A DNA stretch of 41,726 bases from Streptomyces beijiangensis (lineage in GTDB: Bacteria; Actinomycetota; Actinomycetes; Streptomycetales; Streptomycetaceae), in NCBI RefSeq assembly GCF_017315755.1, contig NZ_JAFLRJ010000115.1, positions 1-41,726 on the forward strand, written 5' to 3'. Positions 16,609 through 24,650 of the stretch are shown here, piece after piece. A program made the translations under genes and the position numbers. The notes beneath the pieces are model-generated. The model was not told where the DNA came from. It saw only the letters and a list, made by a program, of their open reading frames with translations, and did no database searches. Position 1 is the first letter of the stretch. The number at the start of each line of letters is the position of its first letter.

Positions 16609-17636
16609 CCCTGGCACCTCGGCTCCGTGATCGCGATGCCGGTGGGCGGCTTGCTGCCGTCCGAGGTGGTCACGCCGGTCACCTTCGCCTCGCAGAGATA
16701 GAGGTTGAGCCATGATCCGTAACTGGCGAGCCGGGTGACGGCCTGCATCTTGGCAGGCGTCTTCTGGAGGAAGTTCTCCAGTTGCGGCGTGCTGTCGCCC
16801 AACCGCTTTGATACGCGGCCGAGTTCGGCGATGTCCTTCTTCAGCGGCTCCCTGCCGTCCTGCAGCAGTCCGGCCGTCGTGGTGGTCAGTCCCCCCATCG
16901 CGGTGATGGCCTCACCGAGCGGTTTACGGTCTCCGGAGAACCCGGTGACCAGCTGCTGCAGCGTCACCACGAGGTCGTTGAAGTTCGTCTCGCGGTCGTT
17001 GACGGTCGTCAGGACGGTGTTGAGGTTCTTGATGACCTCGCCGATGACCTTGTCCTTGCCCGCGACGGTGGTGGTCAGCGACCCCACGTGCTGCAGCAGG
17101 CTGTCGACCGTCCCGCCCTCGCCCTGGAGCACCTGCACGATGGACCCGGCGAGCTGGTTCATCTCGGTCGGGGCCAGCCCCTGGAAGAGCGGCTGGAATC
17201 CGTTGAAGAGCTGGGTCAGATCGAGTGCGGGAGTGGTGCGCGCCAGCGGGATGGTCGCCCCGGCCGCGAAGTGCTGCCCTACGGGCCCGCTCCCCTGGTC
17301 GAGGTCGACGTACCGCTGTCCGACCATGTTGAGGTACTTGATGGACGCGGTCACGGAGGCGGGCAGCTCCCGGCCCCGCTTCACCGCGAACCTCACTTCG
17401 GCGACCCGCCGGTCGGCGACCTTGATGGACTCGACCTGACCGACCTTCACCCCGGCGATGCGCACGCTGTCGCCCTCGAGCAGCCCGGTGGCGTCGGTGA
17501 ACCGTGCCCTGTAGGAGACGGTGTCGCTGACGTCGGAGTTGGCGATGGACAGCCCCAGTACGGCAGTTGCCAAGGAGGTGACGATGACGAAGATGGAGGA
17601 CTTGACGATCGGTCCGGTAAGGCTGCGGCGCTTCAC
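16605..17636 (-). CDS. mceB: MceB-type MlaD-domain lipid transport protein
   Basis: A 343-residue Mce protein with N-terminal membrane helix (SSIFVIVTSLATAVLGLSIA), MlaD domain at about 38-118 (DATGLLEGDSVRIAGVKVGQ, NMVGQRYVDLDQ) and a coiled helical region. Two Cys near the C-terminus (NLYLCEAKV, EPRCQG) mirror those in MceC. GTG start overlapping the mceA stop by 4 bases. Confidence 0.88.
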   Translation of the reverse strand: MKRRSLTGPIVKSSIFVIVTSLATAVLGLSIANSDVSDTVSYRARFTDATGLLEGDSVRIAGVKVGQVESIKVADRRVAEVRFAVKRGRELPASVTASIKYLNMVGQRYVDLDQGSGPVGQHFAAGATIPLARTTPALDLTQLFNGFQPLFQGLAPTEMNQLAGSIVQVLQGEGGTVDSLLQHVGSLTTTVAGKDKVIGEVIKNLNTVLTTVNDRETNFNDLVVTLQQLVTGFSGDRKPLGEAITAMGGLTTTTAGLLQDGREPLKKDIAELGRVSKRLGDSTPQLENFLQKTPAKMQAVTRLASYGSWLNLYLCEAKVTGVTTSDGSKPPTGIAITEPRCQG

Positions 17637-18874
17637 TTGAGCTTCACCTCCGCACCGCGGAAGACAGGACCGGCCAGCAGGCTGCTCCAGTCGGGAAGAG
17701 CTGCAGGACGCACCTTGGCGCCCGGTGCGAGCAGCTCGTTGACGAGCTGGTTCTCCTGCGGCGAGTTGGGCAGGCCCAGGCTGTCGCTCCTGCTGGTGGC
17801 GGTCGCGGCCGTGGGCGCGGTCTTGCCGATGTACGGGACCGAGTAGCAGTGCGGTCCGCCGTTCGCGGTGTAGACGGGGGTGTCCTTCCCGGGGACGTAC
17901 TTCCCGAGCGAGGGCACCGACACCAGGCTGACGTGCAGCCCCGGCTGCTTGGTCCCCTTGCCGAGCGCCTTGTCCATGGCGGGCACGAAGCCCGCGAGGG
18001 TGCGCAGGGTGCAGGGGAACTCGGGCGAGTACTTCGCGAGGAGCTCCAGCGTCGGGCGGCTGACGGAGGCGAGCCGGATGATGTTGTCCTGGTTCTGGCG
18101 CAGGAAGGCGGTGATGTCCTGCGCGGTCTTGGTGGTGGACCCGTAGAGCCCGGCCAGATCGGCCTGCTGCTGTACGAGGGTCGCGCTGGTGGTGGTGAAG
18201 TCGTTGAGCGCGGTGAGGATGTCGGGTGCGGCGTCCGCGTACACCTGGGTGACCTTGACCAGCTCCGCGATGTCCCGGTTGAGGGTGGGGAGTTGGGGGT
18301 TGAGCTTCTTCAGGTGTGCGTCGAGGGTCTCGAAGGTGTCGCCCAGCTGCTGCCCGCGCCCGGTCAGCGCGGTGGAGACCGCGGAGAGTGTCGCGGAGAG
18401 CTTCTCGGGCTTCACCGCGGTGAGCAGCGGCAGCACGTTGTCGAGCACCTGCTCCAGCTCGATGGCGTTGCGCGAGTGGTCCTGCGCGATGGTGTCCCCG
18501 GCCCTGAGCGGCTCGGCCGAGGCATGGGCGGGCGGTACGAGGGCGACGTACCGCTCCCCGAACAGCGTCGTCGGCAGCATCTGCGCGGTGACGTCGGAGG
18601 GGACCTGTCCGAGCTTGTCGGGCTGGATGGCGAGGGTGAGCCGCGCCCCGGTGCCGTCGGCACTGATGGACTCAACCTGGCCGATCACCACGCCGCGCAG
18701 CTTCACGTCGGCGTTGGGGTGCATCTCGTTGCCGACGGTGTCGGTGTCCACGCGGATGGTCGTGGAGCGGGTGAAGTCCTTCTGGTACACGGACACCGAC
18801 AGCCACACCAGCAGCGCGGGCACGATGACGAACACCACTCCGGCACTCCGGCGCCGTACCGTCTGCGCGCTCAT
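17633..18874 (-). CDS. mceA: MceA-type MlaD-domain lipid transport protein
   Basis: A 413-residue Mce protein, the first after the two permeases, hence MceA. Membrane helix near residues 12-29 (GVVFVIVPALLVWLSVSV), MlaD domain about 38-118 (VKLRGVVIGQV, LFGERYVALVPP), then the Mce C-terminal helical region with FPCTLRTLAGFVPAM, a conserved MceA feature. The start is ATG at 18874, its ATGA overlapping the stop of the second permease. Its product should anchor in the membrane next to the YrbE permeases. Confidence 0.9.
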   Translation of the reverse strand: MSAQTVRRRSAGVVFVIVPALLVWLSVSVYQKDFTRSTTIRVDTDTVGNEMHPNADVKLRGVVIGQVESISADGTGARLTLAIQPDKLGQVPSDVTAQMLPTTLFGERYVALVPPAHASAEPLRAGDTIAQDHSRNAIELEQVLDNVLPLLTAVKPEKLSATLSAVSTALTGRGQQLGDTFETLDAHLKKLNPQLPTLNRDIAELVKVTQVYADAAPDILTALNDFTTTSATLVQQQADLAGLYGSTTKTAQDITAFLRQNQDNIIRLASVSRPTLELLAKYSPEFPCTLRTLAGFVPAMDKALGKGTKQPGLHVSLVSVPSLGKYVPGKDTPVYTANGGPHCYSVPYIGKTAPTAATATSRSDSLGLPNSPQENQLVNELLAPGAKVRPAALPDWSSLLAGPVFRGAEVKLK

Positions 18875-19674
18875 CCCGCCACCTTCACGGTCGTCGTCGC
18901 GCCCCAGATGGCCAGGGAGAGGAAGAAGTCGGTGACGCTGATGAGGACGATGGCGTTACGGACCGAGCGGCCGACCGCGACGCCGACGCCGGCCGGGCCG
19001 CCGGTGGCGCGGAAACCGTAGTAGCAGTGGGACAGGATCACCATCACGCTGAAGATCAGCACTTTGAGCACCGACAGGATCACGTCGTCGGGGGAGAGGA
19101 AGAGATTGAAGTAGTGGTCGTAGGTGCCCGCGGACTGGCCGTTGAACATGACGGTGACGATGCGCGAGGCGAGGTAGGAGCTGAGCAGCCCGATCGCGTA
19201 CAGCGGGATGATCGCGACGACCCCGGCGATGATGCGGGTGGTGACGAGGTACGGCATCGACCGCACGCCCATCCCTTCGAGCGCGTCGATCTCCTCGTTG
19301 ATGCGCATCGCGCCGAGCTGGGCGGTGAAACCGGCGCCGACGGTGGCCGAGAGGGCGAGTCCGGCGACGAGAGGCGCGATCTCGCGGGTGTTGAAGTACG
19401 CGGAGATGAAGCCGGTGAAGGCTGCGGTGCCGATCTGGTTGAGGGCGGCGTACCCCTGCAGCCCGACGACGGTGCCGGTGAAGAGGGTCATGCCGATCAT
19501 CACGCCGATGGTGCCGCCGATGACGCCGAGGCCGCCGCTACCGAAGGCCACTTCGGCGAGGAGGCGCTGGACCTCTTTCATATATCGGCGCAGGGTGCGC
19601 GGGATCCAGATCAAGGCCCTCACATAGAAGGTGAGTTGGTCGCCTGATCGGTCGAGCCAGCCGAGCATGGACAT
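18871..19674 (-). CDS. YrbE/MlaE-family ABC permease, second subunit
   Basis: A 267-residue integral membrane protein of the MlaE/YrbE family, with several hydrophobic segments and the conserved block AMRINEEIDALEGMGVRSMPYLV that contacts the ATPase. It pairs with the upstream permease to form the inner-membrane channel of the Mce importer. The ATG at 19674 has GGGGAG inside the end of the previous gene; this junction is a 4-base gap rather than an overlap, the only such one in the front half of the operon. Confidence 0.93.
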   Translation of the reverse strand: MSMLGWLDRSGDQLTFYVRALIWIPRTLRRYMKEVQRLLAEVAFGSGGLGVIGGTIGVMIGMTLFTGTVVGLQGYAALNQIGTAAFTGFISAYFNTREIAPLVAGLALSATVGAGFTAQLGAMRINEEIDALEGMGVRSMPYLVTTRIIAGVVAIIPLYAIGLLSSYLASRIVTVMFNGQSAGTYDHYFNLFLSPDDVILSVLKVLIFSVMVILSHCYYGFRATGGPAGVGVAVGRSVRNAIVLISVTDFFLSLAIWGATTTVKVAG

Positions 19675-19678
19675 CGGG

Positions 19679-20536
19679 TCAGCTCCCCTTCGCGGGGACG
19701 ATCTGGAGATAGATCGCCGTGAGGACCATGTTCACGAAGAAGAGCATCATGAAGGTGATGACGACGGACTGGTTGACCGCGTCACCGACGCCCTTGGGGC
19801 CGCCGCGTGGGTTGAGCCCGCGGTAGGCGGCGACGATCCCGGCGAGGAAGCCGAAGATCAGCGCCTTGACCTCGCTGATGTAGAGGTCGGGAAGCTGGGC
19901 GAGCGAGGAGAAGCTGGAGAGGTACGCGCCCGGGGTGCCGCCCTGCATGATGACGTTGAAGAAGTAGCCCCCGAGCGTGCCGACGACGGACACCAGCCCG
20001 TTGAGCAGGAGGGCGACGAACATGGTGGCCAACACCCTCGGCACGACGAGCCGTTGAATGGGCGAGACCCCCATGACCTCCATGGCGTCGAGCTCTTCGC
20101 GAATCTTCCGCGAGGCGAGGTCGGCACAGATGGCGGAACCGCCGGCGCCGGAGATGAGCAGGGCCACGATGAGCGGGCTGGCCTGCTGGATGACGGCGAG
20201 CACGCTCGCCCCACCGGTGAAGGACTGGGCGCCGAGCTGCTGCGTCAGCGAACCCACCTGAAGCGCGATGACGGCCCCGAAGGGAATGGAGACCAGTGCC
20301 GCGGGCAGGATGGTGACGCTGGCGATGAACCAGAACTGCTCGATGAACTCCCGCATCTGGAAGGGGCGTCGGAAGATCGCACGGCTGACCGCGATCCCGA
20401 GCGCGAAGAGCTTCCCGGTCTCCCGCAGCGGGGCGAGTACGCGCAGTGGGGGCTTGACCCCCGAGTGCCCGGACCGGCTGCCGGCAGCGTTGGTCTCCGG
20501 CGGCTCGGCGGGCCGTACCGGTAACTGTGCGGTCAC
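19679..20536 (-). CDS. YrbE/MlaE-family ABC permease, first subunit
   Basis: A 285-residue MlaE-family permease with a hydrophilic, Pro-rich N-terminal extension of about 45 residues before the first membrane segment. Conserved coupling region: SRKIREELDAMEVMGVSPIQ, followed by membrane helices. GTG start at 20536 overlaps the ATPase stop by 4 bases. Inner-membrane half of the Mce lipid importer. Confidence 0.93.
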   Translation of the reverse strand: MTAQLPVRPAEPPETNAAGSRSGHSGVKPPLRVLAPLRETGKLFALGIAVSRAIFRRPFQMREFIEQFWFIASVTILPAALVSIPFGAVIALQVGSLTQQLGAQSFTGGASVLAVIQQASPLIVALLISGAGGSAICADLASRKIREELDAMEVMGVSPIQRLVVPRVLATMFVALLLNGLVSVVGTLGGYFFNVIMQGGTPGAYLSSFSSLAQLPDLYISEVKALIFGFLAGIVAAYRGLNPRGGPKGVGDAVNQSVVITFMMLFFVNMVLTAIYLQIVPAKGS

Positions 20537-21522
20537 GACTGCACACCCCCGCCCGCGGGGGCCGCGTAACTCTTCATGATGGCCGTGCGTGCCGCCTCGG
20601 GCAGCTGGGACATCATCCCCAGGACCCGTTCGCGGCGCCGCATGACGGCCTGGCGCTCGGGGAGTCCGGGGGACGGCTCCAACTGCGGCTGGATCGCCCG
20701 TGGTTCATCGAGGTACGCGGCGCTGCCGTTGAGCTGCTCGGCGGCGAGGGTGGCCGCGTCCTTCTCCTCGGACATGGCGATGGGCCCTTCGCGCCGCCCG
20801 GCCAGGAACTGCGCGACGGCGGGCTCCCGGCTGGTGAGCAGTACCTCGCGGGGCCCGAAGGTGACGAGGTTCCTGCAGTACAGCATCCCCATGTTGTCGG
20901 GAACGGTGGCCGCGATGTCGAGATTGTGGGTGACGATCAGCATGGTCGCGTCGATCTGGGCATTGAGATCGATCAAGGTCTGCGACAGATAGGCGGTCCG
21001 TACCGGATCGAGCCCGGAGTCGGGCTCGTCGCAGAGGATGATCTGCGGATCGAGCACCAGCGCCCGCGCCAGCCCCGCCCTCTTGCGCATACCGCCCGAT
21101 ATCTCACCGGGCAGTTTGGCCTCGGCGCCGAGGAGCCCGACGACATCCATCCGCTCCATGACGATGCGGCGAATCTCCGACTCTTTCTTCTTGGTGTGCT
21201 CGCGCAGCGGGAAGGCGATGTTGTCGAAGAGTGTCATCGACCCGAAAAGCGCCCCGTCCTGGAACATCAGCCCGAAGAGCTTGCGGGTCTCATTGATGTC
21301 GCGCTCACGGCCGTTGACCATGTCGACCCCATTGATGAGGACGCGTCCGCGTTCCGGCTTGAGCAGCCCGATCAAGGACTTGAGGAACACGGTCTTGCCC
21401 GTACCGGAAGGACCGAGCATGACGCTGACTTCCCCGGCGGGGAGCGTGAGTGTCACGTCCTGCCAGATGTTCTGCCTGCCAAAGGACTTGGTAAGGCCTT
21501 CGACGACTACTTCGATTCCCAT
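20533..21522 (-). CDS. mceG: MceG/Mkl-type ABC transporter ATPase of the Mce system
   Basis: A 329-residue ABC ATPase. Walker A GPSGTGKT (37-44), signature ISGGMRKRAGLARAL (141-155) and Walker B IILCDEPDSGLDPVR (161-175) are intact; the DEPDSGLDP form and the roughly 80-residue C-terminal extension are typical of MceG/Mkl ATPases that power Mce import. In mycobacteria this gene lies away from mce loci, whereas here it heads the operon. I start at the ATG at 21522, preceded by a strong AGGAGGTGAG ribosome site; the frame is open for six more codons upstream but lacks such a site there. First gene of the 14-gene operon, with two candidate promoters upstream. Confidence 0.94.
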   Translation of the reverse strand: MGIEVVVEGLTKSFGRQNIWQDVTLTLPAGEVSVMLGPSGTGKTVFLKSLIGLLKPERGRVLINGVDMVNGRERDINETRKLFGLMFQDGALFGSMTLFDNIAFPLREHTKKKESEIRRIVMERMDVVGLLGAEAKLPGEISGGMRKRAGLARALVLDPQIILCDEPDSGLDPVRTAYLSQTLIDLNAQIDATMLIVTHNLDIAATVPDNMGMLYCRNLVTFGPREVLLTSREPAVAQFLAGRREGPIAMSEEKDAATLAAEQLNGSAAYLDEPRAIQPQLEPSPGLPERQAVMRRRERVLGMMSQLPEAARTAIMKSYAAPAGGGVQS

Positions 21523-21572
21523 CTCACCTCCTGCATGCACTCACGTTGTGACAGAAGTGCACCGAGAGGCGC

Positions 21573-21602
21573 ACGCTAGGTTCACAATCACCGCCAGGAC
21601 AA
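21573..21602 (-). promoter_or_regulatory. Candidate proximal mce promoter (P1)
   Basis: On the minus strand TTGTCC (21602-21597) and TAGCGT (21578-21573) are separated by 18 bases. Transcription would begin about 45 bases before the mceG start. The -10 is identical to those of the small secreted genes, and an operator pair lies 64 and 96 bases further upstream, but the spacer is not conserved, so this is weaker than P2. Confidence 0.45.
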
Positions 21603-21636
21603 GCCCTTGAACAGGGAATTCGACAAGATCCGAATT

Positions 21637-21689
21637 ACTTGTCACCCGATGACAAGTCAGCCGGGGAACTTTGTCGAAAAGTGCGCACT
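21637..21689. promoter_or_regulatory. Paired 21-bp operators, mceG proximal
   Basis: Site 1 (21637-21657) is a perfect inverted repeat, ACTTGTCA-N5-TGACAAGT. Site 2 (21669-21689) reads CTTTGTCG-N5-TGCGCACT. Site starts are 32 bp apart, about three helical turns, as in the five other pairs in this window. Likely binding site of a dimeric regulator, with the PucR-family protein at 28666 the best local candidate (inference). Confidence 0.65.
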
Positions 21690-21704
21690 GAGAGCCTGTT
21701 GTGC

Positions 21705-21830
21705 AGGTGGGACCCCGCGGCCCGGAGGGCCGGGACCGCGAGGCCCCACCTCGAGAGCTCCACCCGGAAGGAGGGATCGGGCCGGCGAGCTCTCCCGTAG
21801 GGAATCCCGCACGAAGGGGGCGTGGCGGGA
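21705..21830 (-). other. Structured GC-rich leader between the two mce promoters
   Basis: Three successive inverted repeats occur: AGGTGGGACC (21705) with GGCCCCACCT (21742-21751, one mismatch) enclosing further G/C pairing; GAGAGCTC (21753) with GAGCTCTC (21787-21794); TCCCGC (21805) with GCGGGA (21825-21830). A transcript from P2 would carry them in its leader of about 360 bases. They could attenuate or stabilise the mRNA. No convincing coding region is present here. Confidence 0.45.
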
Positions 21831-21889
21831 CTCCATGTCGGGCATGCGGGCAACCCCCGCCTCAGCTGCGGCAGTTACCCACCAGAGGG

Positions 21890-21918
21890 ACGTTACGGCC
21901 GGGTAACCTGGCTCGCAA
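21890..21918 (-). promoter_or_regulatory. Candidate distal mce promoter (P2)
   Basis: On the minus strand TTGCGA (21918-21913), a 17-base spacer, and TAACGT (21895-21890). The spacer matches that of the small secreted gene promoter at 27050-27078 at 15 of 17 positions, and both hexamers differ by one base each. Paired operators begin exactly 74 and 106 bases upstream, the same offsets as at the two small secreted genes. The distance to mceG is about 360 bases. Confidence 0.65.
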
Positions 21919-21963
21919 TACCAGGTCTCCAAGTTTCCGCACACCGCTGACCAGCCATGTTTT

Positions 21964-22016
21964 TCTTGGCGTCGGCTGAGTACGCGGGCCTGAAAACTTA
22001 TCGGCGAGTGATAAAT
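21964..22016. promoter_or_regulatory. Paired 21-bp operators at the distal mce promoter
   Basis: Site 1 (21964-21984) TCTTGGCG-N5-TGAGTACG; site 2 (21996-22016) ACTTATCG-N5-TGATAAAT. Starts are 32 bp apart and lie 74 and 106 bases upstream of the P2 -10 element, an upstream-activator geometry. Confidence 0.65.
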
Positions 22017-22088
22017 CCCGGGCCGTTTCCGTGCGACGACCGGAACCGGCGGCAAACCGCTTTATCGATATAGGACAGCCTCGCCGGA

Positions 22089-23291
22089 TCAGGCAGTATG
22101 GGACAGCTGGTGAAGTTTCCGGAAGAATGTCCGGATGTCCGCGACGAGCCGCTCGGGCTGTTCCATCGCGGCGAAGTGCCCGCCCTTCTCGTGCTCCGTC
22201 CACTGCACGATGTTGTTCGTCCGCTCCGCGATGTGCCGCATCGGGATGAAGTTCTCCTGCGGGAAGTCGGCCAGCGCGGTGGGCGTGGACGAGAGCTCGG
22301 GCGGGTTGCCCCAGTAGTCGGCATGGGCGCGCTCGTAATAGATACGGGCGGCGGAGCCGGCGGTGCCGGTCAGCCAGTACAGCATCACGTTGGTGAGGAG
22401 CTGGTCGCGGTCCACGGCATCCTCCGGCCGGTCCTTCGAGTCGGTCCACTCCTTGAACTTCTCGGCGATCCAGGCGAGTTGGCCGACGGGCGAGTCGGTC
22501 AGCCCGTACGCGAGGGTCTGCGGCCGGGTCGTCTGGATGTCGGCGTACCCCTGCCGCTCACGCGCCCACTCCTGGTAGCGGCGCCAGGAGGACAGCGCCC
22601 GCTCGCGCTCGGCCGGGCTCAGCGCGGCGAGCTCGTCGGTTCCGGGCTCCTCGGTGACCCCGGAACCGGGAATCAGATTGAGGTGTACGCCGATGACCTT
22701 GTCCGGGTGCGTACGCCCGAGCTCCCGCGAGATGGCGGAGCCCCAGTCACCGCCCTGGGCGCCGTACCGCTGATAGCCGAGCCGCTCCATGAGCTCCGCG
22801 AAGGCGGCGGCGACCCGGCGGAACTCCCAGCCGGTCTCGTACGTGGGCCCGGAGAAACCGAAGCCGGGGATGCTCGGCAGGACCAGATGGAAGGCGTCGG
22901 CCGGGTCGCCGCCATGGGCGCGCGGGTCGGTCAGCGGGCCCACGACCTCGGCGAACTCCACGATCGACCCCGGCCAGCCATGGGTCATGATCAGCGGAGT
23001 GGCGCCGGGCTCGGGCGAGCGGATGTGGGCGAAGTGGAGGTTGGCCCCGTCGATGGTGGTCGTGAACTGGGGCCATGAGTTGAGCTTGGCCTCGGCGGCC
23101 CGCCAGTCGTACGCGTGGCGCCAGTAGTGGGCCAGCTCCTGCAGATAGTCGCGCGGGATGCCGTACGCCCAGCCGACGCCGGGGAGCTGGTCGGGCCACC
23201 GTGTGCGGTCGAGGCGGTCGTCGAGGTCGTCCAGATCGGCTTGGGGGATGTTGATGCGGAAGGGCTGTACGCCCTCGGTGGTACTCGTCAT
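22089..23291 (-). CDS. Epoxide hydrolase-like alpha/beta-hydrolase with EHN domain
   Basis: A 400-residue protein. Residues 1-115 match the epoxide hydrolase N-terminal (EHN) domain, as in microsomal/juvenile-hormone epoxide hydrolases; the rest is an alpha/beta-hydrolase fold. The oxyanion motif is HGWPGS (104-109), the nucleophilic Asp is D182 in GGDWGS, and the base His is H372 in GGHFAAMEQPE. Such enzymes open epoxides or hydrolyse related substrates in the cytosol; no signal peptide is seen. The ATG start has no clear ribosome site. It is divergent from the secreted protein gene at 23634 and shares its 340-base control region, and lies just upstream of the mce operon, so it may act on imported lipid (inference). 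Confidence 0.85.
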   Translation of the reverse strand: MTSTTEGVQPFRINIPQADLDDLDDRLDRTRWPDQLPGVGWAYGIPRDYLQELAHYWRHAYDWRAAEAKLNSWPQFTTTIDGANLHFAHIRSPEPGATPLIMTHGWPGSIVEFAEVVGPLTDPRAHGGDPADAFHLVLPSIPGFGFSGPTYETGWEFRRVAAAFAELMERLGYQRYGAQGGDWGSAISRELGRTHPDKVIGVHLNLIPGSGVTEEPGTDELAALSPAERERALSSWRRYQEWARERQGYADIQTTRPQTLAYGLTDSPVGQLAWIAEKFKEWTDSKDRPEDAVDRDQLLTNVMLYWLTGTAGSAARIYYERAHADYWGNPPELSSTPTALADFPQENFIPMRHIAERTNNIVQWTEHEKGGHFAAMEQPERLVADIRTFFRKLHQLSHTA

Positions 23292-23394
23292 GGCGAGTGA
23301 CGCTAGATCGACTTGGCGGTGAACGCGAACGGGATACGCCTCGGCCCGGACCTGTCGGGCCGCGGCGATCGTACGGACGGCCCAACACCGCGAT

Positions 23395-23447
23395 TTTGCG
23401 CACCGATTGACAAAGAGAGACGGCGCCCCACTCACCCCCGTACGAGA
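23395..23447. promoter_or_regulatory. Paired 21-bp operators in the hydrolase / secreted-protein divergent region
   Basis: Site 1 (23395-23415) TTTGCGCA-N5-TGACAAAG; site 2 (23427-23447), weaker, CCCACTCA-N5-GTACGAGA, whose reverse complement carries the TGAGTG half common to the other sites. Starts are 32 bp apart. Distances to the plus-strand -10 at 23507-23512 are 65 and 97 bases, close to the mce P1 arrangement. Possibly also acts on the hydrolase; a TACGAT -10-like element on the minus strand lies at 23373-23368. Confidence 0.5.
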
Positions 23448-23482
23448 AATGACCCGAGGCGGACATTTATCAAACCTCGGCA

Positions 23483-23512
23483 TTGTGCTCGCGTGTTTCC
23501 CGCCAGTAACGT
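23483..23512 (+). promoter_or_regulatory. Candidate promoter of the secreted-protein gene at 23634
   Basis: TTGTGC (23483-23488), an 18-base spacer and TAACGT (23507-23512). The downstream half of the spacer (GTTTCCCGCCAG) resembles the distal mce promoter (GTTACCCGGCCG). The predicted transcript would have a leader of about 115 bases. Confidence 0.5.
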
Positions 23513-23633
23513 CACGGTCCGGTGAATACGGAGGTGGAATCGGCCTCGCTCAGATCAATTCACCGTGCACGTTCCAGACCCGACAACTCCGGTGCACCGC
23601 TGTCACATCGATGGCCGCCGAATAGGGGAAGAC

Positions 23634-24566
23634 ATGAGACCTGTTTCCACCCGGGTAAGGGTGAGCGCGCTCGGCGCCTTCACCGCACTCTCCACCGTCA
23701 TGGCCATGGGGACGGCGACCGCGCAGACACAGCTCAACGGCGTCTGGGGCTCGTTCACCCGATGCCCGGTCGACCACCCGACCATGCTCGCCGCCGACGG
23801 GATGACGGACACGGCACTCTGTGTGTCCTCGCACTCCGCCAGCGGTGTCATCAAGCTCGGGAACACCACGGTCCCGACCGGCGCCAGCGACCTGCAGATC
23901 GGTGTGGTCACCCACCCGGACGGCGGGTCCACCCTGGTGTCTCCCGCGGGCGGCGCCCTGGTGGCCGACTCGGCGACGCTTCCGGGCGGACTGCTCGGGC
24001 TCATGTGCCCGAGCAACGTCCCGGTGGTGAGCGGCGTCTGCAAGTCGATCACCAACGCGACCCTCAACAAGGTCACCGCGACCATCGAGTCCGTCAACTC
24101 GCCCAGCGACTTCCAGCTGCTGGCGGGAACCACGACCGGCGAGCCGATCGTGACCCTGCCGGTCAGGATCCATCTGCAGAACCCGCTCCTGGGCGACAAG
24201 TGCTACATCGGCTCCGCGGCCAAACCGATCGTGCTGAAGCCCCAGAACGTGACGCAGCCCGAGGCGAGCACGGAGGCGTTCGACGCCAACGGCACGTCCA
24301 ACCCGGACGGCGTCATGGGCCGGATCAACCTCACGGGTGCGAACCAGGGCGACTCCACGTTCACGGTCCCCGGAGCGAGCGGCTGCGGCGCCGGGCTGCT
24401 CGACTGGGCGGTCAACCTGAAGACCGGCCTGCCGGCCGCGTCGGGCAAGAACAGCGTGGCTCTGAACGGCGCGTCGACCTACGTCGCCACCATCAACGAC
24501 CCGAGTACCGTCGCGCCCGACCAGGGCAAGGCGCTCGCCCAGTACTGGCACTCCGCGGTGAAGTAG
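23634..24566 (+). CDS. Secreted six-cysteine protein of unknown function
   Basis: A 310-residue exported protein with a clear signal peptide (MRPVSTRVRVSALGAF, cut near ATAQT). The mature part has six Cys (RCPVDHP, ALCVSSH, LMCPSN, VCKSI, KCYIGSA, SGCGAG), likely three disulfides, and is Thr/Ser/Gly-rich with alternating hydrophobic strands, suggesting a beta-rich extracellular fold. The block NPLLGDKCYIGS is one I recognise from uncharacterised secreted actinobacterial proteins; no function is known to me. AGGGGA lies 7 bases before the ATG. The promoter region carries the paired operators shared with the mce operon, so this protein is probably made together with the Mce importer (inference). 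A strong terminator follows. Confidence 0.85.
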   Translation: MRPVSTRVRVSALGAFTALSTVMAMGTATAQTQLNGVWGSFTRCPVDHPTMLAADGMTDTALCVSSHSASGVIKLGNTTVPTGASDLQIGVVTHPDGGSTLVSPAGGALVADSATLPGGLLGLMCPSNVPVVSGVCKSITNATLNKVTATIESVNSPSDFQLLAGTTTGEPIVTLPVRIHLQNPLLGDKCYIGSAAKPIVLKPQNVTQPEASTEAFDANGTSNPDGVMGRINLTGANQGDSTFTVPGASGCGAGLLDWAVNLKTGLPAASGKNSVALNGASTYVATINDPSTVAPDQGKALAQYWHSAVK

Positions 24567-24580
24567 CCGCCGACCGCACA

Positions 24581-24625
24581 CCGGTGGGGGCCGGCCCCTT
24601 GATCGAAGGGGCCGGCCCCCACCGG
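24581..24625. terminator. Bidirectional terminator between convergent secreted-protein genes
   Basis: A perfect 20-base inverted repeat (left arm 24581-24600, right arm 24606-24625, loop GATCG) starts 15 bases after the stop at 24566 and ends 26 bases before the stop of the opposing gene. The arms are flanked by CCGG and close with TT/AA next to the loop. Suited to end transcription from both sides. Confidence 0.85.
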
Positions 24626-24650
24626 CATGTGCGCGCTGTGCCGGGCGCCG

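Noticed and set aside
21657..21845. Small minus-strand frame of about 62 codons between the two mce promoters
   Set aside because: Only about 70% G/C at third positions by my count, Pro/Gly-rich, no family, and it overlaps the hairpins; more likely leader than gene.
23368..23373. Minus-strand TACGAT as a firm promoter of the epoxide hydrolase
   Set aside because: No recognisable -35 at the right distance, and the operator spacing differs from the other promoters.
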